A stretch of DNA of 64,000 bases from Rehmannia glutinosa (Eukaryota > Streptophyta > Magnoliopsida > Lamiales > Orobanchaceae), in NCBI GenBank assembly GCA_016081115.2, contig CM071930.1, positions 45,235,335-45,299,334 on the forward strand, read 5' to 3'. Position 1 is the first letter of the stretch, and the number at the start of each line of letters is the position of its first letter. Under the pieces are notes generated by a model. It saw nothing but the letters and a program-made list of their open reading frames with translations, was not told the origin of the DNA and did no database searches. Position numbers and translations under genes: made by a program. This document shows, piece after piece, positions 33,797-43,860 of this stretch.

Positions 33797-36700
33797 ATGG
33801 CACCAACTTATGACTTTACCAAGTTAGGAAAGCAAATCCACACTGGTTCGACGGTGGATTTTGACGGAATGGTGAAGCAGGGGTCCGATGATACCCTGGT
33901 GAAGAAAATCGCGGAGAAGTTGGAAACGTCCGGACTAAAACCGTTTCTAACGCTAGAATATCCGATGACCTATGTGGAGGAGGTCGCACAATTCTACGTG
34001 AATGCCGAGATTCACGATGAAGGAATCAAGTCATCATTCACGGAAGCAAGCGGTGACTATCACCGCCAAGGATTTGGTGAATATTGCTCACTACCCAGGA
34101 AGGAGCAACCGAGATTAAGGAAGTTGATGTAAACTTGGCCGACGCATGGAAAGAGATAGCCAAGTCCGACTTTGCCGACAAAATTATATACACAAACAAA
34201 CAAGAGATGTTGAAGGAGGATTATCACAAGTTGTTGGACATAGTTGCCAAATGTATCGACATCAAATTTGGCGACTTTGACCAATGTCGAAGGCAAAGCT
34301 GATTGTAATGGCCGCAATCATCGAAGAAAAGAAGATGAATGGGCTGAGTTTGTCTACAGCAGACTCGCTTAACGTGGGAACAAGTCCTTCAAAGAAGATG
34401 GCACATTTGGAGGATCCTCGGGATATGGCCTGGTGATTGGCCGACTATTGGAGGTGAAAGGAGTCCCTCTTAGGCATGGAAAGGCTTTCCATGTTAACAA
34501 GAGAATGTTGAGCTAACCCTCTCGGGCGCTCGAAGCGAGCTTACGCCAAGAGAGCGACACATGAGGGGGAATCGGTGATCCCGAAGATACACTGCTTGCT
34601 TCCTCTCCGGCCTAAGAAGAAAGTCGCCCCTACGGTGCTAAGAAGACGTTGCCCCTGCAAAGAAAGAAAACCAAACATGCTCCCCCGCCCTGCAGAGAGT
34701 CACCGCCCAAGAGCCGGCCGTGTCACGCCGCCCTGCTGCGGCGGTCGAGAAGGACTCACAAATACCTTCTCCGATCGTCAAAAAGAGGAGAACCGAGAAG
34801 CCACGACGACCGCTCCTCGAAACAAACACCGCACGGCCCCACCGCCCAAGACTCGAGAGGACACCGTCTCGAACCGTAAATCCCCTCGGTACAAACTAAG
34901 AGACGAAGGAGACTTGTAAAGCGATCCCGAACAGAGAAACCCGGTGAGTCGATTACTCGGCTAGCACAAATACCGGAGACTCTTTGAAGAAGTAGAGTCT
35001 CCGGATGTAGTTGATGAAAACGACCAAGTCTCTTTGAGGCGATCGCAGAGGCAACTCAAGACACACAATTTGTAGCTCACACGGTGAAGCACAAGAAGAA
35101 CCTACGAGCACGATAGTGATGTAATGATCCTATCTCCACCTTACCCGGACATCCAAAATCGTCTGCGTGAGTGGAGGAAATGGAAGTTGAGCAAGTCAAG
35201 GGAACAGTTCCAACGGCCGAGTTCATAGAAGAAGAAGAGGAGGCTGCTAAATTTCCTTGGATTAACTCTTGTGCTCGGCTACGGATGAAGACAATCGCAC
35301 ATAAATCCTGCGCAGATCTACAAGGACAAGGAGAGAGAAAAACAAGTCAAGAAGAAGCCGAAGCACGTGAGAAGGCAAGCATCCGCCCTATCTCCGGCAC
35401 CACGTAACACACACATCCTCTCCTTGATGTCTTCTCGTGTGACGAGGAACCAGAGAATCTTTCTTGCCCGCTACGAAGAGTTGCAAATGCAGCAAGCATT
35501 GCATGAATCAAGAATCCTTCACGAGCAAAGACTAATGGAGGGACCAGGAGAGTCCTCCGAACACACCGAAATCGATCCAATGGGAGTGGTTCAAAGCAAA
35601 TAACCACCGTTGTTCTTTTGCTACCACTTCCCGACTCACTCGGAAGAAGGCAATAAGGAGTGGCGATGAAACCGGGATAGTGGGGACCTCGGTCGAGCCA
35701 ACCCCTATTGAAGGTGTGCTACCACCGCCCCAACGGTGAGCAATCAATCGAAACAACCGGGAGTTTGGAGACGAGTGACCCCATTCAAGTCACTCGGGTG
35801 CGCCGGTGAGGAGGAAACTCTCCTCCACCTGCGGCAAGGTCGGAGGATGTGCAGATGACTCCACAAAGAATGTGGGAGGCGAAGTAGAGAAAACTCAAAC
35901 ACAAGAAGAACAAAGCAAGTTGCCATCAACGAAGCTCGAGGCGATTGAGACTGTCTCACCGAGGTGACAATCGCTCTCGAAGGCTAATGACGCGCGCGAT
36001 GCGTCGAGGCACGAGGAAGGAATGTACACGGGAGTTAACACTGGGGCGATGAAAGTGCAATCCATGGGGTTGAGACTCCAATGGATGCCGGCTGTAGAAG
36101 ACCCCAAGACAGTGACATTGTCGAAAGGGAGGACAAGACCTCGCAGCAGAAGAGAGACTGCTGGAGGAAATGAAGGCCCACGGGAGGTTGAGACTTCCCG
36201 GGGTAAAGCAACAAGTAGAGAACATCCCTCCTGGTATCATCGACCCATCCGAGAAGGAGATCGGCGCACTTCATGATTCCCAGGACAACCCCGATGTCAC
36301 TTTTCCGGGATCGAAGGAGAAGAAGAAGTTCGAGTCATCCCCCATGACAAATCCAAAAGACTCACTTGCGGATGTTCCAAGCACGAGCAAGTCGATCCCA
36401 AGACTACTCGTCAAACCTTTAATTTTGATGATGAGCCACCAATGGAAATCTCATCATCGTCCGATGACGCTTCGATAAGGCCGAGGACCGATCTCATTGA
36501 AATGGAGAAATCGGTGAGACCAACGGTTGTTAAGACAATTGAGGCTCTCAACGGGTCTACTTCACAAATGTAACCCCGGTGAACAAGAGACCACCGCTCG
36601 GGCTCCTCAAGGCTGCAGCAGGATTGATTCAAAAAAGAACTTCACGCGCACCGCTCATCATCGAAGCAGATCCGGTTGGCGGTGATGAATCTTTTGTAGA

Positions 36701-38288
36701 ATCTTTCCCTTTCACTGGAGATACGAGAACTCCACGAAGAGTCGAAAACGAACAAGCACGCTATTACAAACCAGCTCTGTTCTTCCATCGACACCATTGT
36801 TCGGTGATTATGATTTCGATGTTGTATGGCCATCACCGCAATGAAGAAAGAATCACCAAGCTCGAGAAGTGTTCAAGGCACTCTTTTTTGAGATTGAAAG
36901 GATGGAGAGGCATCAGGCCTCTTTGGACATGCGATTGGACAACAGAGATGCCACCCCTTACGGCCGATTTAAGAGGCATAACATGATTCGAATAAGGGAA
37001 TGGTGGCAACAAAGAACAAACAATGCGTGTGGAACAGGTGAGATACTTGGACAATTGTTCAACAAGTCTTTGGTGTGGAGAGTCGAAAATACCGATGCAA
37101 AGACAAAGCCGAGAGAACACATTGAGCATATGCATGAAGCTCACACCGCCGAGAGATCAAGGCATGAGCAACATACACATGATCTACGTTTGGAAGAACA
37201 CATGACAAGAAAATTCAGCCTTCTCATGGCCGAGATGAAGCGATTTGTGAGAATCCAACGCTACTCGACCAATTCGGCCGCATACAACGCAGCAGACTTG
37301 AAGCGAGTAACTCAACCATCGAAGACTCGACTTCATGCTTGCCAAAGATGTTCCCGGGGTTCCTCTATCCTTTGATGATGCCAAAAAGGGGGAAGAGGAA
37401 TACCTTAAAGCAACAAAATCAAGCCGAAAAGAAAGGAGCGGTGAGTCGGGAAAATCGGTGAGGAAGTCTTGAAATGAGAAGAAAGGAAAGCATGTTGAGG
37501 GGGAAGGATCAACATATGTGACATTGATGATTGCACAAACCCCCAACAAGGTCTGTCACGGTGACATTATAAGCAAAGCAAACTCCCGGTGACTCGCCAC
37601 TCCAACACTTGTTGTATCTATGGCCGAGAAGAGAAAATCAATTGAAGCAGGGATGAAGGAAGTGGAAGGGAGAATGGATGCCAGGGTGATGAACATCTTG
37701 AAAGAACACGAGGCATTCCCAAGAGTGAGAGACACCTATGCCATCTCGGATGTCGGGACAGAGCCACGATCGGTCGATGAATTTAAAACGCTCGAGTCCG
37801 AGGGATACTTTGCAAATATGTCTATGGCTCAAGCTTGGGATCAGATCTTGGGAAAAGGGTCTCACATTATGTGAAGAAGGCGACAGCTGACAGACAAGCT
37901 GGCGATCGCTCTCCTGGTCACTCCGCTAGTCACTCAATTTGGAAAGAAGAAGACCCCAGGATTCAAGATACGCCCGCAGGTAGAGGAAGAAGCAATAGTG
38001 GAGGAAGAAGCTTGGACTAGGCCAGGCCTCCGCCCAAGAATATTGAATACGTAGATCCAGGGAAGAAAGGAGGGATCTCTTGGTGGGCTTGACCAAGTGG
38101 CAAATTTGAAAGTGGCTAAAACCAACGTTGAGTATGCAAAAAGAATAGAAGAAGAAAACAAGAGACAAACTCGGCTATGGCGGGAGAGACAGGAAAGAAT
38201 AAGAAAAGATGAAGCTGCCAGAAAGCATATGAGAAGAAAAAAAAAAGGCGGTGACGACGAGAAAAAGAGAAGAAGAGAAGAAGATTAA
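33797..38288 (+). pseudogene. Second ORF (env-position) of P, multiply frameshifted
   Basis: Begins MAPTYDFTKLGKQIHTGS and follows the M1 ORF for about 110 residues before the first frameshift. Further matches to M1 continue to the end of M1 near 37700: coiled-coil ERHQASLDMRLDN near 36908 and PLSFDDAKK near 37360. Beyond the M1 truncation it continues with a Lys/Glu/Arg-rich C-terminus (38097-38288), so it shows the full ORF is about 4.5 kb. Function unknown. No transmembrane segment is obvious, which weakens the env interpretation. Confidence 0.68.
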
Positions 38289-38587
38289 ACAAGATGAAAG
38301 AAGGAGAGCAATGAAGGAGATGAAGTGTTCTTTGTCAACCAACCCTTCGTGTATTTTATTATGTAAATACATACAATGTAAGTCTTTCGTAATAAAGGTA
38401 TAAATTCTTTAAATTTTTGTGAAGACATTTATATGCTCGATACACCTTGTAAAATGATTGTGTTAAGGAACAAGAATGATATGATCAATAAAAAGAATTG
38501 ATTCGCGCATACATTCTATGTCAATACACTATCTGTATGTATCATTGTTGTTTGCATCTTTGAATGATTTAAGTTTTGGCATCATCA
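38289..38587 (+). other. 3' untranslated internal region of P
   Basis: AT-rich, with AATAAA-like runs and no coding signal; leads to the polypurine tract. Confidence 0.5.
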
Positions 38588-38600
38588 AAAAGGGGGAAAT
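38588..38600 (+). other. Polypurine tract of P
   Basis: AAAAGGGGGAAAT within CATCATCAAAAAGGGGGAAA, directly before the 3' LTR. AAAAAGGGGGA is the usual tract of SIRE-like elements. Confidence 0.82.
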
Positions 38601-40140
38601 TGTTAGGAATTTTATTGTTTAGATTTTGATGAATGCCATGTAAAACATAGAATAGAAAGTTGGCACCCCAAATTCTTTGTAAAATGTATTGTAACAATTA
38701 GAGTGGCCAAAGCTGAGTTAAGTCGGCTACGCCTTAACATGCAAGAAGACAATCAAGACTGAAGAAAGACTTCACTGCGAGACAGTGAGTATGGCAAAGA
38801 AGAGTAGAGGGGAACTATCTTTGGAATAGCGGTGAGATGCAATGGTGAGTGGAGCATCGGTCAAGTCAACTCAAGAAAAGCCAAGTCTCAAGTTGAAGTG
38901 AGAAGAGTCATCTAATGATTGGAAGTCTGACTCTAAGTCACCTGGGGAAAGCAAGGAAATGCGTCAAGTCGAGATAATCGTAAAAGAACCGTTGCCATTT
39001 AAATCAAGAGATTTACTTAAACAAGTAATATCTCCATACCACCTTTCTTGGAGTGCTCAGTCCCTGAAGCGTGCAAAAGGAATGAACCAATGGGAAGCAC
39101 TACACCGTGTCAGAACTCTGAAAAGGTGAAAGAACAATTCATACGAGGAAATGGCAATTCCAAGAAGCGCAAGCCAACGATCGCAAAGTGACTTTCAAAA
39201 ATAAGGCTATCTCTTCAACGGGCAAATTTTTGAAAGTTCACTATAAAAGGCTGAGGAGTTTGTTTGAGAAAGAGATGAATGACACACACGTGAGATATAC
39301 AAGCTCATTAAAAACTGAAACATTCTCAATCCTCAAGCCTACATTTCGAAGTACATCAATCCAACACTTACGTGAAGGAAAGAGAACTTCAATCGAGTTG
39401 AAGAGGAAAATATCGAAAAAAAGGGTCTACATTCCGGGAAGGATTGTAGAAAGGTTCAAGGTTGAACCAAGTCTTAAGCTTTTGGAGGGCTTCGTGATCA
39501 AATCCAAAGAGCTTAAGCAAGTGAGTCAGAGTAGTAGTAACAGCTGCCTGTGAAGAAGTTGAGTCGCACGAGAAGCCGGTGAGTGATCAAGGCGTCTCGG
39601 ATCGAGTCCCAAAGGATCAAGTCGGTTTGTTGTGATCAAGACTTGTATCGGACTGTTACCACTTTGTAAACTCGATCATTACCTAGTGGATTCCTCCAGA
39701 GTTGGAGAAGAGAGGAGTAGAAGAATTACCCCATCTTCGAACCTCTATAAAAACTTTTTTGTGTCATTTACATTTCAACATTTAAATTCTCGCACTTTTA
39801 ATCGCTTATATCTCACGATAAATTTGCTATCCATTTGATAAAATTATAAGTACTAAATCAAGCTCTAAAATCTTGCTTAATCAAACTTAAGGGTGTTAAG
39901 TCTTCCGCTGAAAATAAAACCACAGTTGAGTTAAATTATAGCCCACCGTGAGTTACTCCATCAACGGCTCAAATTTGAGTGCGTTGAGAGATTAACTCTT
40001 GAGTGACTAATTCGATGTCCATCAAGGACACGGTGTGTAGAATCAACTCTGTAGTTTTAAAAGGACTAAATCGAAAATTTGGTAAGGTTTATTCAACCCC
40101 CCCCTTCTAAACCTTACACTTACACCCCTTGGGACCTACA
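38601..40140 (+). repeat. 3' LTR of P
   Basis: TGTTAGGAATTTT ... GGGACCTACA with TATA box at 39242-39248. It has more intact CAG/CTG-containing words than the 5' LTR. Confidence 0.93.
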
Positions 40141-40145
40141 AATTA
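40141..40145 (+). repeat. Target-site duplication of P, right copy
   Basis: AATTA, identical to 26058-26062. Confidence 0.9.
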
Positions 40146-41138
40146 CCATCCCTTTTTAACAGAATCTCATGCTTCGTGGACAGTAGAAACTCCTAAATTA
40201 AGTTAAACCCTCTTTCAACATGAAAAACTCATAATCGTAAGTTGATTAACCAAAATATTTTTCTAGTTAAAAGTCCCAAGATTGCATTAACGATTTATGA
40301 ATTCCCATATTAGGTTTGACCTTAATCCGGAAGATTTATGTCGTCTTATATCTAGGATTACAAGCAACCACTTTCACTTATATTGGTTCTTTGTCACCAA
40401 ATCTATCGATTACGTGATGAGAAATAAAACTCAAATTAATACACCAGAAATATTAAATCAAATGAATGAAACATAATATAAGTGAACCACACAAAACATG
40501 AAGATTATATTAAAAATATTCAAACGATAATCACAAATTTTCTAGTTCATTACATTTAAAGACTAAAAGATTTAGCTCAATGTGATTTTGATAAAAGATT
40601 TAGCTCAACATGACTTTGACAAAATTAGGTGTTAAAAGTGCACAAAAGTTGTCAAAAAGCTTTGTTGGTGAGTTTTCCACAAATTCCGTCAGAATAATTG
40701 CTGGAAAGTTATCCGGACACGGTCGTATCAGGCAACGGGACCTGGCCGTGATGCATTATGTCCTCATTAAACAGCCTAACATGGTCGTGTCAGAGGTTGT
40801 CTCAATCTTCAAGTTCTTCATTTCTGCCCTGCTTGAACATGGTCGTTTTGCCCAACACACCTTTGCCTTGTTGGGCCTTACAGGCCCCGAATTGCTGCAT
40901 TTTTCTTGGGATTTTGAGCGTATGTGCATCCATAAACCCCGGGGTAAGTTTTGACATGAATCCATGGCCCAAAATTTGATAAAAATCGCTTCAAATGATC
41001 AACCTACACCAATAAAAATATCTGATAGTAATATGAACCATGTATAATAAAAAACCTACGAAACTAACAACAAAACAACGTAAATCCTACTAAAATAAAT
41101 AAGTAAAACATATATAACACTTATATCACAATTATGCA
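40146..41138 (-). repeat. LTR of element T, remaining part
   Basis: Continues the T LTR after P. No coding frames are credible. It contains recurring ACGACC-TGT words (about 40720-40850). Its outer end is placed at 41138 (TGCATAATTG on the minus strand) because copia RNase H wording resumes just beyond; this boundary is uncertain. Confidence 0.6.
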
Positions 41139-42440
41139 TTGTGCCTATGTGTTTGCTTTGATCATATTACACTAGGTTCTTGACAATTGCTTATGCCAAC
41201 ATGTTATCAATACAAATTTCTGTATGTAGCTTCTTCTTGAGATAAGTGAAACTCCTTCAACATTTTCCTTAGCCAACTAGTGTGACAAGTGCAAGAAGTT
41301 GTGGCCACATATTCCGATTCACAAGTTAACAATGTCACGATAGGTTGTTTCTTGGAACATAATGAGATAGCACAATCACCCATGAGAAATACAAAACCAC
41401 TAGTACTATTTCTATCACCATATCTCCCGCAAAATCGCTATCCCAAAATCCCTTTAAGTGTGAAATTATGAGATGAAGTATAATATATCCCAAAATCAAT
41501 CGTACTTTTTAGGTATCAAAGAATTCTCTTAGCAACTTTCATATGAGTAGAAGTAGGAGTTCCCATGAAATAACTTACTACCCCAATGGAATAGAGTATA
41601 TCTGGCCTTGTAAAATATCTCAAGCTTCCCATAAGACTATTAAATAAAGTCGGACTTTCTTTTTCTTCATCCTAAAACTTGGATAGCTTCAAACCAGTCT
41701 CCATGGATGTGTTCACAGTATTACAATCATTCATATTAATTTTTTTCAATATTTCTTATGCATAACTGGTTTGAGTAATATACCTTCCTCCATTTGTTTC
41801 ACTTCTAAAACCAAGTAATATGATATGAGGCCTAAATCATTCATCTCAAATTCAAAGGACATGGCTTTCTTGAACTCGTCAAATAAGCTCGGATTATTAC
41901 CGATAAAAATTAGATCATCAACATAAAGACAAAAGAGCAAAACATCACCATTATAATAAGCTTTGATGTAAAGTGAATATTCATTAGGACAATGAACATA
42001 CCCGTTTTCATGGAAATATTTGCCAATGCGGCTATTCCACGCTCTTGGGGCTTGCTTTAAACACTATACAACCTTTTTCAGTTTTAAAACTTTATCTTCA
42101 TGCTCCTCAATGACATAACCAAACGGCTATTTGACGTAAACCTCCTCTTCAAGATAGGCGTTCAAAAAGCCGATTTTAAGTGTAATTGGTAGATTTTTCA
42201 CTTCATTTGAGCAGCCAAAGAGATGAGTAAATGAATAGCTTCCATCGCGGCCGATGCAAAAACTTCATCGTAGTCAACTCCATGTTTTTGCTTATAGTCC
42301 TTGACTACAAGTCTCGCTGTGTATTTCTCAACTTCCCCTTTAGTATTTTTCTTCAACTTGTACACCTAGTTGGGGTGTTTTTCATGGCTTTCTTTAGTAA
42401 GATGAGGGAATTGGAATGAAGCTACTCCATTATTTACCAT
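41139..42440 (-). pseudogene. Copia element 'C': gag start fused in frame to RT and RNase H
   Basis: From the ATG at 42440: NNGVASFQFPHLTKE is the N-terminus of a Tnt1/Tork-type gag. After about 25 codons it passes directly into RT wording (GEVEKYTARLVVKDYKQKHGVDYDEVFA), continues through a region with LKQAPRAWNSRIGKYF and CLYVDDLIFIG near 41900-41940, and reaches the RNase H part (SWLRKMLKE, SKHI), which T interrupts. Protease, integrase and most of gag are missing. In-frame stops near 42368 and 42210. Probably an old deletion derivative. Confidence 0.72.
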
Positions 42441-42455
42441 CTCAAAGGATTATAT

Positions 42456-42468
42456 GGCTCTGATACCA
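42456..42468 (-). other. Primer binding site of C, initiator tRNA-Met
   Basis: TGGTATCAGAGCC on the minus strand, next to an LTR tail ending CATATTCTAACA. Confidence 0.85.
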
Positions 42469-42471
42469 ATT

Positions 42472-42488
42472 TGTTAGAATATGAGGAG
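42472..42488 (-). repeat. LTR of C, inner end before the N insertion
   Basis: Seventeen bases of LTR terminus, TGTTAGAATATG on the plus strand, cut by element N. The last five bases, AGGAG (42484-42488), are duplicated at 46490-46494. Confidence 0.75.
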
Positions 42489-42922
42489 TATTGGGTGCAA
42501 TTAGGTTGCATCCATATTTGAGATAATAGGGAGTCCTATTTAGATGAGGTTTATCAAGAAACCTCTCCCATTACGACTCTAACTGGGACATTGGATTGAG
42601 AAAGAAAATAATCTATATCCTAAAATTTCTCTCTACGGTTTTCTTTTTAGAGCATCACTAAAGTTCTCCAAGGGTTTAAGGTGTGCACGTCAAAGTGAAT
42701 AACTATAGTACTTATTTATACCAACGAGAAAGATGGTTCGTGATCTTGTTCGTGGTTCAATCAAGAGGAGGCTTGTAGATGGCTTAATCATGGATCAAAA
42801 GGAGGTTGTAGACGTGTTCAATCCTGGCTACGTGGATCAATAGTTCCACTGCAAATAAGTATACTCCTTCCACCTTATATGTACAAATATGTGATTTAAG
42901 TTTCAACCCATATTTGCTAACA
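42489..42922 (+). repeat. 5' LTR of N
   Basis: TATTGGGTGCAATTAGG ... TTTGCTAACA, matching 45995-46489. It lacks a ~50-base stretch present in the right copy near 46110-46160. TTCCACTGC near its end resembles the TTCCGCTGC word common in plant copia LTRs. Confidence 0.85.
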
Positions 42923-42923
42923 G

Positions 42924-42936
42924 TAGTATCAGAGCC
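42924..42936 (+). other. Primer binding site of N, initiator tRNA-Met type
   Basis: TAGTATCAGAGCC, one base from the iMet site, directly after the left LTR on the plus strand. Confidence 0.75.
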
Positions 42937-43540
42937 ATTAGGGCTCGTTCTCGTCTATTTGATGTGCTTGAGTTTGATGATACATGTGATTTGATTTTTT
43001 ATTTGAAAAATTCGAATGTGTCCTTTTATTTTTATACATGCTCTATTGGTGTCAAATTGTAGATATCGAAAAGATGATTAATTTGATATATTATGCATGT
43101 GAAACGGATTTGAAACGAAGAAGTCATGTCGATTCACAATTTTTAGAGGAAAAACAAAAGGGTGCATGGAATCCGTGCAATTACATGTTTATATAATTTT
43201 TTTTCCTTTTGATGCTCCTTTATGGTCGCGCTTGAGGGATGGAAGGTTGATTTGCTATTTGAGTAGACCGTGCGCTGGCTATGTTTTTAATATTTAAAAA
43301 AACTTGTATGGGTTTTCGTGCCAGCCTGTTTGGGCATTTTTTGCTGAATTTCGAACTTCAGTTATTTTTTCTTGGCGTTGGACGCGTATGTATGGCGTTA
43401 AAAAAAATCACCCCCTGGGCATGGCTGACTGGTTCCATCTAGATGTCACGCGGGCATATTGGCTGCCACGTGATGGATGACTGGCGCATGTGGGCAGCCA
43501 TTCAGTTAAATAAAATTTTCGGGGATTGTTGGTCTTACAT

Positions 43541-43599
43541 GGATTTGAACCTTAGACTTTTTGATATATCTTATGCATGTCCACCACTTGGCTAAGCGG
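43541..43599 (-). other. tRNA-like block with Pol III A and B boxes
   Basis: On the minus strand TAGCCAAGTGG (43594-43584) fits the A box and GGTTCAAATCC (43551-43541) fits the B box, about 32 bases apart. I cannot fold a full acceptor stem, so this is not called a tRNA gene. Confidence 0.45.
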
Positions 43600-43669
43600 A
43601 TTATTTATTATACCAGCATGTTTTGTATTTGTATAGAAGTTTGATAGCAAGTTATTTCTTGCGCGTTGG

Positions 43670-43860
43670 GATGCTTGCAAAATTATTTTTTGTGCATTTT
43701 TTTGTTATAGTATTAATGCATGTAAGAATATTTTGGGTAATTTAGTGCTTGCAAAAATTATTTTGTGCATGAGAATGCTTGCAAAATTATCGTTGTGCAA
43801 TATGATGCATGAAGAATTGTTTTTATCATATATTTGTGCGCATTGATGTGCAAGCAAAAA
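43670..43860 (+). repeat. Degenerate tandem repeat in N
   Basis: Three to four imperfect copies of GCTTGCAAAATTATTTTGTGCA, at irregular spacing of roughly 30-75 bases. Confidence 0.6.

Larger units (their letters stand above)
26063..40140 (+). mobile_element. Complete SIRE/Maximus-like copia element 'P'
   Basis: Two LTRs (26063-27596 and 38601-40140), 5-bp target duplications AATTA, iMet primer site, gag, protease, integrase, RT, RNase H, a second ORF of about 4.5 kb and a polypurine tract ending in AAAAAGGGGGAAAT. Length is about 14.1 kb. It belongs to the same family as M1/M2. Almost every coding domain carries small indels, many at CAG/CTG-like positions, although the two LTRs are otherwise close; this mismatch is discussed among the findings. 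Confidence 0.93.

Noticed and set aside
34575..34919. Arg/Pro-rich plus-strand ORFs in P as new genes
   Set aside because: They are out-of-frame pieces of P's second ORF created by indels.
43541..43599. A real tRNA gene
   Set aside because: Only A and B boxes fit; no acceptor stem or standard anticodon stem could be drawn.
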